Positions 44,936 to 57,184 are shown, counted from the first letter of the stretch. The stretch: DNA of 64,000 nt from Venturia oleaginea (GCA_013176395.1 JABMLP010000002.1:372001-436000), one strand, 5' to 3'. Program-made: numbers and translations. Notes: generated from the letters alone by a model not told the origin.

Positions 44936-45278
44936 CTTGATCAATTGCTACTCGAATAGGAAAATTGTATGATTGTATGATTGTGTGATTGTTTAATTGT
45001 TGGTGTTTGTTCTCACGGAGGAAGAACTGTTGCTCTCAGACCAGCGATGACGCAACGCGACTAGGACGCGCATCCATGCCAAGTGGCTTCACCAATTTCA
45101 TTTCATTTTCATTCAATTGGGCATCGATATCTACATTTTTGGCAATATGATTTTTGAATATTGCCAGAAAGTTGATAGGCATTTCCAATCGACAGGTTCT
45201 AAAGCTAACAATAGCTTTGGTGTGCCTGCCAAACATAGGTTTTGATCGTTTTCATTATAGCAAGCAGGAGCAATCAGA
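44936..45278. other. Intergenic
   Basis: Contains a TGATTGTATGATTGTGTGA simple repeat at about 44965-44995. No gene. Confidence 0.45.
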
Positions 45279-45671
45279 GTGATAAGCTTTGAACCCCAAG
45301 AGGCAGCTTCAAAAGGTGTTCCAACTCTCCACCTAACCTCAAATCGCGTTCTTGAACCAAGTCCAACTGGTCCAACTGGACCAAACTCCAAGGTTGGGAA
45401 CGCCTTTAACGGCATCTTGAGACAAGCCCTCGAGGCCGTTTCGAGTCTGAAAGGAAGGTCCGTTGTCCCAGTCGGCGCTATAATGACTGGCAACACCGAC
45501 ACGAAGCATTACTGGAACCTCTCGCAGAACATCTATCGGTTCGCACCCTCCCGGAATGGCACGAGATTTGGCATCCATATCATTGACGAGAGGGTTGATA
45601 TCCGTGCGCATATTGAGTGGATGAGGGTGTACTATTCTTTGATGAGAAATTTTGATACGGTGGAAATATGA
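45279..45671 (+). pseudogene. Carboxypeptidase S (M20 peptidase) C-terminal fragment
   Basis: Matches the last about 120 residues of vacuolar carboxypeptidase S (Cps1-like, peptidase M20): RVLEPSPTGPTG, RSVVPVGAIMTGNTDTKHYW, NLSQNIYRFAPSRNGTRFGI and HIIDERVDIRAHIEWMRVYY ending SLMRNFD. The metal-binding His-containing motif is visible (GIHIIDE). The catalytic N-terminal three quarters are absent upstream, and no introns or exons for them are seen in the preceding kilobase. This is a truncated copy, probably left by a partial duplication. The remaining frame has no stop. Confidence 0.75.
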
Positions 45672-45841
45672 ATAATGATGCGATATACAGAACTTGAACT
45701 CTCTGTATGAATGAGAGTGCGTACGATACCATGATAACAAGACTTGAGAGAAGCATTAGATAGCATCGGATAGTAGTGAACGATCACAGTTGTAGGCTTG
45801 TAAGAAACATTTGAAGGAATTCTGCTTTTACAATGGATCCT

Positions 45842-46228
45842 TCAATTTCCTCTCACCCTTTTGACAATCACATGCTGGGATTGATATCGATATGAATCGT
45901 GCATTGAGGGACCTTGTTTAGAGTTAAAGCTTCGACTTTGAGAGGACGGCGAAGGGACGTCCATTAATTGTCTCGTGGTGGTCTCTTCTAATACCTGGAT
46001 ATTTCCTTGTGAGTCTGTTCCTACCTCGACTATATTGGCAGGCTCTCGAAGTGAAATCGCCATCACGTTGTCGGTATTAACGCGGAGATGGAATTGTTGA
46101 GTTGATGTAGTGAGAGTGTGGAAATGTTGGTTTATGAAAGACAACTCCCACCCCCTTTGCGAGCGTCCGGGAGTCGTCTTTCCGAAGTGGACATGCCAAA
46201 CTTGAGGTTCAACGTCCCAAACCACCAA
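45842..46228 (-). CDS. Possible small hypothetical gene
   Basis: 128-codon frame, divergent from the C2H2 gene. It is hydrophilic with INQHFHTLTTSTQQFHLRVN and VGTDSQGNIQVLEETTTRQL. No domain, signal peptide or support beyond an open frame. It could be a chance frame in the promoter region of the neighbour. Confidence 0.25.
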   Translation of the reverse strand: MVVWDVEPQVWHVHFGKTTPGRSQRGWELSFINQHFHTLTTSTQQFHLRVNTDNVMAISLREPANIVEVGTDSQGNIQVLEETTTRQLMDVPSPSSQSRSFNSKQGPSMHDSYRYQSQHVIVKRVRGN

Positions 46229-46413
46229 CTCACCATCTCACGCTGCTTACCCATCCAATGTTCATCGAACCTGCATATCACAGGCTATCACCGCAATTAT
46301 ATCTCTGAAAATACACACCACTCCAGCGTCTCTAATCGTAAAGCCCTGAGGCGCAAATAGGCCATAAAGTGCTCAACTTCCACGCTCTACCTCAAAACCT
46401 TCTATACACCACC

Positions 46414-47830
46414 ATGGACTCGCCCGGATCGCCTCTTTCTGAGCACTCGGATGACGAGTTCCAGGAGCAAGAAGAATACACACGCCGGTCCCATCGTTCC
46501 CACGAAAGCGACCACGAAGATGCCGACTCGACAAGACCAGCAAAACGTCCACGCATATCAGGGCCCGGCGGACCTACTCAATGGGAGAATGTAACTCCAG
46601 CACCACCCGAAGAAGACATCTCTTCGGATAGCGAGGGCAGTGTGCCTGGATCGCCGCATTTGGGCGCTACGGCACCTGCTCCTGGGGCCGAAGACGACGA
46701 TTATGGAGGATATGGTCATCGCGAGCAGGTCAGCGTCTGCAAATGGGAAGGTTGCGAGGCGGGATACCTGAGGAATATGGACTTGCTGGTGCTGCATTTG
46801 CATGACGAGCATATTCATGCCAGGCAAAAGAAGTATAGCTGCGAGTGGGCTGATTGTTCGAGAAAGGGCATATCGCATGCGAGTGGTTATGCTTTGAGGG
46901 CACATATGCGAAGTCATACGAGGGAGAAGCCATTTTACTGCACATTACCCGGTATGCTCCATGGAGCTGTGACTTCGAACTATTCACTAATACATTGACA
47001 TAGAATGCGACCGCTCTTTCACGCGATCTGACGCCCTTGCAAAACACATGCGGACCGTCCATGAGACAGAAGCTCTACGACCATCCGACCCCGTGCCGAA
47101 ACATCACAGCTCAAATCCACAGAACAAGTCGCAGCGCGTAAAACTTACATTCAAAGGGCTGGGCGAGAAGGCAGCCGCGGGCGCAGCGAACGGGCACGAT
47201 ACCCCTATCAAGCCAGAAGTTCCTATATCGAATGCTTCTGCACCTGCATCGCCCATGACCGGGCCCACGATCGGCCCAACTGGAGACTTCGACTATGAAC
47301 ACAACAACATCATACACCTCCCAGCACCGATAGGCTCATCACAAGAATACACCATTCACTTCCCAGAAGATATCAAGTTTACAGACGAAGAGCTCTCACT
47401 GCCCCCTCCTCAACTCCTCCGCCTTCTTAGATCACAATTACAATGGGCACAACAAGACGGTGAAGTACTAAGAAAAGAGGTGGAAGAGCTAGATGCTCGA
47501 AGAAGGAGGGAATGGACTGCCAAAGAACTCGTCTTGGAGAACACGACAGAAGCAGATCTCGCTTCTTATGAGAGGAAATTGGTCGCCAAGGGTATGCCTT
47601 TGAGGGAACACGACGTGATGACGATGCGGCGACAAAGGGTCGATGCTGATATCTCATTGGGACTTGAGATTACGGGAGGGGAAAAACTGCCGTGGTGGAG
47701 GGAAGCGGATGCGTTGACTGAGTTTAAGCAGGATGTCAGGGGTCCTCAGGATATACGGATGCTTATGGCGCGCGATACTCTGGGCGAGCATATGGGCACA
47801 CCGATTGGGGAACCGGTTATGAATGTTTGA
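46414..47830 (+). CDS. Three-finger C2H2 zinc-finger protein (INO80 Iec1-like candidate)
   Basis: Two exons (46414-46951, 47004-47830), 52-bp intron, 454 aa. An acidic, Ser-rich N-terminus with a nuclear signal (ARPAKRPRISG-like) precedes three C2H2 fingers at about residues 108-206: CKWEGCEAGYLRNMDLLVLH, CEWADCSRKGISHASGYALR with HMRSH, and CDRSFTRSDALAKHMRTVH (interrupted by the intron). Finger spacing with large inter-Cys loops is Gli/YY1-like. The C-terminal half has a helical RLLRSQLQWAQQDGEVLRKE coiled coil. The ORF's first ATG at 46414 is preferred to upstream frame extension. Similarity to the INO80 subunit Iec1 is an inference from layout. Confidence 0.78.
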
Positions 47831-48377
47831 TTTGTGGTGTATGATTGGGTGAGTGAGCTGACGATTTGTAAGATTTGCAAGGGATTGGGAGATATTATTA
47901 CTACCTCTAGACAGCGATATAGAGATTAAAGATTTGAAGTTTTTTCAATGGCGAGTTGTTGTAGAATGGCTTGCCTTTTGCGTTTGTGTCTGCGGAAGAG
48001 TAGTTATGAAAAGCACCGATGCCTGTTACTGATAGGAAAACATCCGTATTCATCCTTTATCCCATCATTCTTAATTTGCTAACATTATCTTCTGTTCTGA
48101 CATATGATCTGAATCATGTCTTTGCTTGAGAGATTCTTGGGGGCGTTTGGCTTGTCTACCTCTAGTGGTGGGAATTAGAGCTTTTGCGAGCCCGATTAGG
48201 GGGAGCATAGTGTTGAACGCCGTTGCGATGGTTGGAGCGTGGTGAGGGAGAAATTTACAAAGATGAGGGGGAAACGGCATGTTTTTTTGCACTTTACTAT
48301 GCGTATACTCGCACCCCACCTCAGACCTCAGGGGTTGAGTGTTATTCTTGACCATGTAGAGGTGCAATATAGAATGG
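47831..48377. other. Intergenic
   Basis: 3' flank of the C2H2 gene; no gene supported. Confidence 0.5.
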
Positions 48378-48946
48378 TTATGGAAAATTAGAGTCGTCCG
48401 GCAATGTAAGTGAAAGGGATTCAAGAAGAAGTGTCTGAGAATTCAATCGAGTAAGCTCTCCACGCACAATTTTCAGCGTAAATACCATGGCGATAAATGT
48501 CTGGAAGTACGAAAGCAGTTTCAGGATCTTTAAGCTCGATGATTTGACATGGCGTTCAAATTCAATTAGTATGCTGCTGAGTGACACACGTGACCTGATC
48601 GTTGGTAAAATACCAATGTTTTCCAGACAAATAAACATCAGCAACGCGTCTACGCATTCAGAAGGAATAATGGCTAGGATGAAGTTGTATCACAGTGATG
48701 CATAGTGTTTGTTTTAAAGAGCGAGGAAAGGATACGAAATATATTGGCTAATCCGGAATAACGTTTATACGCCTCAAAACGCTCAGACATTTCTGACAAC
48801 TTTTCTCCATTTCCATTTACCTGCCACTCACCACCAAGCAATACAGCATCCAATATACCGGAAAGACCACGCATTCGGGGCGTCCATATCCATTTGTATA
48901 GTTCATTCTCCATAATTACAGGGCATTTGCCAGTGAAGGCTCTCAT
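48378..48946 (-). CDS. Possible two-exon hypothetical gene or relic
   Basis: Minus-strand exons 48946-48736 and 48673-48378, joined by a 62-bp intron (GTATCC...CCTAG), give 169 aa. Blocks are ELYKWIWTPRMRGLSGILDA, FEAYKRYSGLANIF and then SECVDALLMFICLENIGILP and ESLSLTLPDDSNF. The composition is protein-like on both sides and the frame holds across the join. No domain recognised. Could be a decaying gene. Confidence 0.4.
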
Positions 48947-49203
48947 CCGTTATTAATACACCAGCGAGTGATCATAGTTCCCGGCTGCGAGTTGTAACCA
49001 AAACTTCTAGAATGAAGATTACTAGGCATCCTTGCGAGATACGACCAACTCGATTGGTCCTACATATGTTTGCAGATGAGGGGTGGCCTGCACCACACTC
49101 TATGAACGAATAGTGCGAGCGAAATACATGACACAATATCCAGGTCTGTTCCTTCAACCTCACTTCGCGCACTTCTTTTCGTGTTTTCTTCGTAGTTGCC
49201 ACA

Positions 49204-52200
49204 ATGAGGTCCACTATGGTCCGTTTCGCTCATTTTTTGTTATACCTCACTCTTTTGGTACCTTCTTTGGCCAGGTCAATCGGTGGGCGCCCGGAACGAT
49301 GGATTCAACCCTACAAAAGAGCGCCGTTGCAGAAGATTGTGACATGGGACAATTCATCGCTGCTGGTCAATGGGCAGCGTATAATGTTCTACAGTGGAGA
49401 GTTTCACCCATTTCGATTACCGGTTCCAGGGCTATGGCTCGACGTTTTTCAGAAGATCCGCAGCATGGGTTATACGGGAGTCAGCTTCTATACTGACTGG
49501 GCATTGCTCGAAGGGAAACCAGGTGAATTTAGCGCGAAAGGAGTGTTTGCGCTGGAACCATTCTTTGAGGCAGCGAAGAAGGCAGGTATTTATCTTCTCG
49601 CGAGGCCTGGACCTTATATCAATGCCGAGGTGTCTGGAGGTGGTTTTCCAGGGTGGCTTCAAAGAATCAAAGGACATCCTCGAACAGCAGACAAGAGTTA
49701 TCTTGTGTCAACTGAGCTTTACGTTAAGTCTATTGGCGCTATCATCGCGAAAGCCCAAATCACTAATGGAGGACCCGTGATTCTTTTTCAACCGGAGAAC
49801 GAGTATACGGGCGCTGCTCCTGGTTTCAAGTTCCCAGATGCGAAGTACTTCCAGTATGTGCAGGATCAGTTTCGAGCCGCGGGGATTGTGGTTCCATTCA
49901 TTTCCAACGATGCTAGCGCTTCCGGTCACAATGCGCCTGGCCAACCTGCTGCTGTTGACATCTATGGCCATGATGGATATCCGCTTGGCTTCGATTGTGC
50001 AAATCCAACGGTTTGGCCTGCTGGAAAACTGCCGACAAACTGGTGGGCGTTGCACATGAAGCAGAGTCCTAGTACACCATACAGCATTCCCGAGGTTTGT
50101 GCTCTCTCACATGACTCGGCAGGTCTGTGGCTGATTTCTGATAGTTTCAAGGAGGGTCATTCGATCCTTGGGGAGGTCCTGGGTTTGAACAATGCTCGGC
50201 GCTACTGAACCATGAATTTCAAAGGGTATTCTATAAAAATGGGTTTGGCTTTGGTGTTTCGATCTTTAATCTTTACATGGTTCGTACACACACATACATG
50301 GAATCGAGTTGGACTGACTTTGATAGACGTATGGTGGGACCAATTGGGGTAATTTGGGTCATGCTGGTGGATATACAAGTTACGACTACGGCGCTGTGAT
50401 CACTGAAGATCGATCGATCAATCGGGAGAAGTACAGCGAAGCAAAGCTGGAAGCAAATTTCCTGGTTGCATCGCCGAATTATCTGACTGCAGTTCCTGGA
50501 CCTGCGAGAAGCGATGCATTCTACTCAAATTCGCGGGATGTGACGGTGACGCCGCTTCAAACTGGGTTTACCAGATACCTAATAGTTCGGTGAGTTTCGG
50601 CCGATAGAAATATGGTCAGCATACTGAGCGATTTTAGACACACAGATTATGCGTCGCTCGCCAAAACTCCTTACAGATTAATTTTGACTAATACCAGTGC
50701 GGGTGACCTCACTGTTCCTCTCGCAGGCGGCGTTTTGGCTTTGCATGGACGGGATTCCAAGATCCATGTTGTTGATTACATGATGGGAGACATCAATTTG
50801 CTATACTCCACTGCCGAAATCCTGACTTGGTAAGGCTATGGCGCAGACTAAAGACTGCCTGGAATTATAACTGACCTGACATGCAGGAAGAAGTTCAAAG
50901 GCAGGACCACTCTCATCGTTTACACTGGACCTGATGAACAGCATGAGATGGGTGTATCACTCTCCGCTGGAAAGATGCTTCCTACCACTATACTGGGTAA
51001 TGGCGTCAACGCGGCTGTCGTGAATGGCGTCACGGTTCTGAGTTGGAGAACAACTGCGGCTGATCGAGCACTTAGACTGGGACCTCTTGATATATACTTC
51101 ATTGGTGAGCCAACTCTTACTGCTCATAGAAAGTCCTAACACAAGGCAGACCGTAATTCTGCATATCAGCACTGGGTATTGGATGTTCCTAACAATACAA
51201 CCAACGACACTCCGTATACGTATACCGGGTCTTCTCACGTCATTGTCAAAGGAGGCTACCTGATGCGTACGGCTAGAGTTTCGGGCACTACTCTAGCACT
51301 CACTGGTGATCTTGCTCCGACTGAGCAGCTTTCTCAGCCTCTCCGCATCATTTCAGGTGCTCCCCCAAAAATGACTCGCTTGACTTTCAATGGTCAAGAC
51401 CTAGGATTCAAACAGAATGCCTACGGCATCATCACAGCTGTCATGACTTACAACGAGCCAGGTTTATCTTTGCCAAATCTGGCGGATCTTACCTGGAGTT
51501 ACGTTGACTCTCTGCCGGAAATACGTCCGACCTATTCGGATGCTACTTGGACTGACGCAGATTTTTCGAAAACTGACAATACACTGCGCAACTTGACAAC
51601 TCCAACTAGTCTGTACGGGAGCGACTATGGTTACCACACTGGAGCCCTACTCTATCGTGGACACTTCAAAGGCAATGGTAATGAATCCACCTTGTTTCTC
51701 AACGCGCAAGGAGGATCTGCATTTGGCATGTCTGCCTGGATAGACTCGAAGTTTCTCGGCAGCTTTGTAGGGTTTGATGCAGCATCCTTGGGTAACAAAA
51801 CTTTCAAAATTCCTCGTTTGACCCGCGGTAGTGACCATGTCTTGACCGTTGTTGTCGACAACATGGGGTTAGACGAGAATTGGATTGTTGGCGAGGATCA
51901 GATGAAACGTCCGCGTGGTATCCTTGATTTCAGACTCAGTGGCCATACCAAAAAGGACGTGAAATGGAAGTTGACAGGCAATTTTGGAGGCGAGAATTAC
52001 CCTGACAAGACGAGAGGTCCGTTGAACGAAGGAGGGTTTTGGGCAGAGCGACACGGCTATCATCTTCCCGCGCCTCCTGTCGCTGGCTGGGAGAAGGTGA
52101 AAGGAGGACCGATCCGAGGCATTGCAAGGGCGGGTATTGCGTTCTTTACGACGAGTTTCGAACTTAACATGCCTCGAGGATATGACATACCGCTGTCCAT

Positions 52201-54430
52201 TGTTTTCAGCAACACCACATCCTCGCCGTCCGAGTTTCCACCCTTTGGTACATCAAGCCCGCCCTCGAGCTCTCCGCCCGTTGGCTCCATACCTCCAGTT
52301 ATTGTTCCACCTCCCGTTTCTACTCCACCTCCCGTTTCTACTCCGCCTCCAGTCTCTGTGCCGCAGATACCAAAGCCGGTGATACCGACGACGAATTCGA
52401 CCAACACTACTGTGCCGACTACGAAGACTCCACCTCCTGTGAAACCTCCGCCGGTGAAACCTCCGCCAGTGAAACCGCCCCCAGAGAAGCCTACCCCAGA
52501 GAAGCTTCCGCCAGTGAAACCGCCACCAGAGAAGCCTATGCCAGAGAAGTCTCCGCCAGTGCAATCGCCACCAGTGCAATCGCCGCCAGTGCAATCGCCG
52601 CCAGTGCAATCACCACCAGTGCAACCGCCGCCAGTAAAACCGCCGACAGAGAAGCCCCCGCCAGTAAATCCGCCACCAGTTAGCACATCCCCTGCTTCTA
52701 ACACCACGAATACAACCATTCCTGTCGTCCCAGCAGATCCCAAAACGCCAAGTACGCCGATTACCTCTGTGCCGAAAACGTCAGGTGGGATAGAGCCTTG
52801 GAATTCGCCAGTAGCGTCACAATTCGGAAATTCTCTCCCTAAATCGATACCCAGTAGCACTCCGCTGAAACCACCGCCGCCGACTCCCTGGAATTCGCCA
52901 GTAGCGTCGCAGTTCGGAAATGTTCCCCTTCAACCAGGATTCAGTAGCACTCCACTGAAAGCACCGCCACCGACTCCCTGGAATTCGCCAGTAGCGTCGC
53001 AGTTCGGAAATGCTCCCCTTCAACCAGGATTCAGTAGCACTCCACTGAAAGCACCGCCACCGACTCCCTGGAATTCGCCAGTAGCGTCGCAGTTCGGAAA
53101 TCCTCCCCCTCAACCGATAGTCGGTGGCACTCCACTGAAACCATCGCCGCCGACTCCCTGGAATTCACCAGTAGCGTCGCAGTTCGAGAATCCTCCTAAA
53201 CCAATATCCAGTAACACTCCGTTTCCGCCTGCTCCAGCTGCTCCAGCTACTCCAGCCGCTCCGCCTGCTCCAGCCGCTCCAGCCGCTCCGCCTGCTCAAA
53301 CTCCGACATCAGCATCAAGCGCTTCAGCTCCTCCCCTGTTTCCAGCTCCAGCTAAGCCCAATCAAGTCCCTCCCAAAACTCAACTTCCGCCCAAGGCTGT
53401 AAATTCCAACCAGGTAGCACCCGAGCCAGTAAATCCAGACCAAGTTCCACCAAAACCAGTGATTCCAAATCAACTCCCTCCAAAACCTACATATCCGGAT
53501 GAAGGTCTGCTGCCTAGACCAGCTACACCGAACCAGCCGCCTCCATCAAACCCGCGAGCAAACGGTCCTCCTCAGACCACTCCCGGATCTAGTACTCCCT
53601 CGTTGCAATGGGGTCAACCTCGCCCAACCCAGACTTCATTGCCAAATTCGAACCCAGACCAGCCCCTCCTTGATCCAAAATGGCCTAATACGGAATATCC
53701 AGACGCACCCCTAGGTGGTCCACAATTTCCATACCCAAAGCAGCCGGGACCAACTCAAGCAACAATCCCGTTCAATCAAGCGACCGATCCAAAGTTCGGT
53801 ATACCACCTCCTGCCTATTCCGTACTTGATGCTCATCCACCTCCCGCATCAGAAGACTTCGAATTTTCCGAATCTGATGACGAGGTTGGTCAGTCGGAGG
53901 AACAAGAACGAGAACTAGAAGAAGAATCAGAACCAGAATCAAGATCAAAATTCAAATCGGAATCAGAACCAGAACCACAAGAACTCCCTCCATCCTCCCT
54001 ATCTGACCTCCCCTACTACGACGAAGACTCAAACCGCCGTCCCATCCGCACGTCCCTAACCCCCTCCAACACCACCTCCCTCACCAATCCGCAAGACTTC
54101 CAAAACTTCCAAATCGACCTCGCCGAAGAACTCCCCCCACCAGAACCAACCCCGCAATTCCCAAGCTACCGCATCCAAATCTACGTAAACGGTTGGCAAT
54201 TCGGGAAATACGTTAGTAATATCGGGCCGCAGACGAGGTTTCCCGTGCCGGAGGGGATATGGAACTATCACGGGACGAATACGTTGAGTATGACTCTTTG
54301 GGCGTTGGATGGGCGAGGGGCGAAGGTGGAGGATGTGAGGTTGGTTGCTGGGCCGGCTATTTTGACGGGGTATGGGGATGTGGAGGGGGTTGTTAGTCCT
54401 GGGTGGGTGAGGAGGAAGGGGGCGTATTAG
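49204..54430 (+). CDS. GH35 beta-galactosidase with a ~650-residue proline-rich insert
   Basis: Six exons (49204-50094, 50145-50279, 50327-50589, 50638-50829, 50887-51104, 51150-54430), introns 45-57 bp, 1659 aa; fungal relatives have about 1000. A signal peptide ([19 protein letters not shown]) precedes the barrel. The acid/base Glu lies in [11 protein letters not shown]. The nucleophile Glu is the last residue of exon 1 (TPYSIPE), followed by [11 protein letters not shown]. Jelly-roll domains continue to [19 protein letters not shown]. There the domain breaks at about residue 920, and about 650 residues of Pro-rich, repetitive and acidic sequence follow (52212-54166). The expected final strands then resume: [18 protein letters not shown] ... 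[20 protein letters not shown]. The insert is in frame, with no stop or splice sites resolving it. Confidence 0.9.
52552..52626 (+). repeat. 15-bp tandem repeat coding PPVQS
   Basis: Five units with CCAGTGCAAT-type cores at 52556, 52571, 52586, 52601 and 52616 encode repeated Pro-Pro-Val-Gln-Ser within the GH35 insert, flanked by [10 protein letters not shown] pentads. Confidence 0.9.
52801..53220 (+). repeat. 90-bp tandem repeat coding a 30-residue NSPVASQF unit
   Basis: GAATTC-type unit starts at 52801, 52891, 52981, 53071 and 53161: an exact 90-bp period with few substitutions. Each unit encodes [10 protein letters not shown] and a Pro-rich linker ending [11 protein letters not shown]. 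The fifth copy is partial or diverged. Length is kept in multiples of three. Confidence 0.92.
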
Positions 54431-54926
54431 TGGAGGCTAGTTGCGTGTTGAGGGAATTGTTGGGAAGTGGGGAGGGATGTTTTGTTTTTGTTTTGGGGTT
54501 TATTGAAGAAGGGTCACGTTGGTGCTTGAGGTAGTGATGGGGAAATAGAGGAAGATATAATTTTCCCGTGAAGCCTTTGTTCTCATTGTGGCTGGTCGTT
54601 AGTTGTTTTGGATCTTCGTCGTAGAGACTATCCTCCTCTATCGAACCATCTGACAAGTAGATAATTTGACAATATCAAACGCAAGCTGACATCGATGAGT
54701 TTCTGGCAAAGTAACATAAATATTGAACGAGACTAGGAGGAGAGTGATGATGACAATTGCAATTTAGGGGCACATAGCATCGTGGAGTTTTTGTATTTTG
54801 TTCAGTCTCAGCCTGTCCTGATCGTCAAGCAGTAAGAAGGGAGAGATTTAACATGGTAAAGTTGTTAGAAGTAGATACGGTACATTGTTAGCCCACCGTC
54901 AGTACCAAAATATCTATACCTACCGA
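54431..54926. other. Intergenic
   Basis: 3' flank of the GH35 gene. No gene supported. Confidence 0.5.
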
Positions 54927-56037
54927 TTAACCCTTCTTACAACATCCTCCCACCTCATCCAAGCCACAAAAAAACTCCTTATCACTATAAACTAAATTCG
55001 CCTTACTCCACAGATACATCTCCATAGTATAATGCAAGAAAAAAGCCATCTCGCTATCTGTGTACTTACTGGTAACTTCTCTCACCTCCCACTAATTCCC
55101 CGTAATATCAATCCAACTATCCTCACGGTATCGAATCTGATTCGCATCCTCTTCTCGCCCCGGACTTCGACCCTACCTTATACACCGTCTTGTTGAACTA
55201 GATAGGAAGAACTATCTTCATCTTCAAATTCTCTCTAGTACAAGGTAAATAAACTCCATTCTAAAAACCGCGTTACAAGAATACATGTTCAAGCGCCATA
55301 CTTCGGAATTTCCGGTTTATAGAAAGTAAACCAGGCATACAGTGCACACACATGGAAGAGATTGCCCGTATCGTCCAAAAATAGCAGGGAAGCATTCCAT
55401 TTCGTCCGTTTCCGTTTCTAAATCCACATTTCCGCAGCAAGGAGGATAACGGCAGCCGGAGCCCGGACGGATTTAAAGTAACAGAGACATCCGTGGTATT
55501 TAAGCTGTCAGTCGTTAAAGAGGACGCTAGTAATAACTCCATCCTCGTCAACGGGTTCGATAGACGTTGCATGCTGTAAAACCAGAGACTGTAGTTCTGT
55601 AGGTAGTCGTGGGAGGGATGGAATGTCCGGCGGGTTTCAAGTAGCGACTATAGATGATACCTCCTTTCGATGGATGACCTGGAAAAGTCCCTCGATTTTT
55701 CCTATCCATCTTTGCTTACTGCATGACGCTTCTGCTGCTTAGCCTCGTTCTCGTCCCTAAGAGCAGCGAGAGTCGGCAACTACTTTGTGGGTTCAAGTAG
55801 CGTCTTAAGCTGGCTGACCTTGCTACTACTTTCAAATTCCCGCCCATAAATGCCCGGCCCGCCGAAGTTGTGGGTTCCGAATGAAGCTCGCGCCTCAGAT
55901 ATGAATATCACTTCGTCGCGAACGAGGCCTGCGCCTGCGTAGCGCAGGATTCGAGCTCGCATGTTGGTTGGCGGAGTGGGGATAAAAGATCGGGACGCCA
56001 TGATGGTATGGTATGGGTCGGTGTACGAGGTTGTCAT
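54927..56037 (-). pseudogene. Decayed gene of unknown family with recurrent stops
   Basis: On the minus strand, protein-like sequence runs for 1.1 kb. It starts around MTTSYTDPYHTIMASRSFIP with RARILRYAGAGLVRDEVIFI, and continues LPTLAALRDENEAKQQKRHA, VDEDGVITSVLFND, RAPAAVILLAAEMWI and WNASLLFLDDTGNLFHVCAL. It ends EMYLWSKANLVYSDKEFFCG and DEVGGCCKKG at TAA 54927-54929. In-frame TAG or TGA codons occur between these blocks (after LLEPTK, FND, EMWI, VLPI and DITGN), where Gln, Arg or Trp would fit. Some stops could lie in introns, but not all. Family not recognised. Confidence 0.55.
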
Positions 56038-57184
56038 ATCAATGAAGTGAATGTTAGATGTTGGTATTCGACCATTGATTTATTTGTCCTGGAAGGAACG
56101 AAAGATAGATCATAGGTAAGAAGATAGATAGCACGCCAAGAGAGAGAGAGAGAGAGGTACCGATTTTTCTCAACAAAGTTTCCGAAACCTATCAATCAGT
56201 CAAAATAAGGTACAGCCACACTTTTTCATCGCCCGCACTAGCTCAAACATAGAAATTGGAACAGATTTGCGCGCGCAGGAAATCGTGGATTCATTTACAC
56301 AACATTCCCGCATTACCCTCATCATTCATCTGCATGCTCAGACACGAAAAATGCGGAAATGTAGCCCAAGTGATAGAGGGCAATTGCGAACCACTGGGGA
56401 AAAAAAAAGGGACAAAGTACAACAATACCGAAAAATGATTAAGCGATAACTCCCAATTATCAAATCGTACATGTACACATTTTTCTTTTGTATGAAGGGT
56501 TGCATAGCTTGTTTGCCAATGCGGGGTATTGTAAGCAAAGGAACTGAAATTTGCTGCGCGCCGTTCAAAGCCGTGTGGCGTTGATCGAGTAGCGAACCGG
56601 TGTTCATGAGAAATTGCAAGCAGTGTCGCAAGCAAACGAGTGTGGTTTGCGAATGTGGGCGTAAATCCATTCGCGTTGAATGGCAGCGCGAAAGACTGGA
56701 AGCAAGGGTAGTGGGTATCAATCCTCTCCTATGGACTTCACTTTTCTTTCCACTGCCGCGTAGGTGATTTGGTCTGCTAGCTGTCACTGGCATTCTATGT
56801 CGATCGTCACTAGCAATTCTAGACTGGTATGAGGATGGAAAACAAGTATGATTCGAGAAAAGACACTGAGGCCAAAACTCTCATGCAAGTAATATCGCTC
56901 ATCGCCTGCCTGTGTATCGAAAAGCATCGGACTATCTGTATAGACCCTTCAAGTGACTGCCTGTAACCATTGTTTGACATAAGCAATTAAGCTCTGCCGA
57001 AACTTTTCTTCCTCTCATTCTTCCCCTCATAGTCGTGGCGCAAGCGCCTGATAATAATTTTGATGCAATCGTGACTGAGATTCGAGCTCAGTGGGGACAA
57101 CGCTGTCATCTGCTTCTGGAACCGCCAGCCATTACGCCAGGAGCGTTATACGAGGGGCCGCTGAGGGGACTTGCAACTCCTATA
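56038..57184. other. Intergenic with (GA)n microsatellite
   Basis: A short (AG) run at about 56139-56156. Other frames are chance-like. The right end is the 3' flank of MED19. Confidence 0.5.

Noticed and set aside
52060..52860. 266-codon glycine-rich frame on the minus strand
   Set aside because: It is the antisense shadow of the proline-rich GH35 insert; its repeats mirror the coding repeats and it has no domain of its own.
56338..56793. 151-codon minus-strand frame
   Set aside because: Chance-like composition, no domain, overlaps several other short frames in non-coding sequence.
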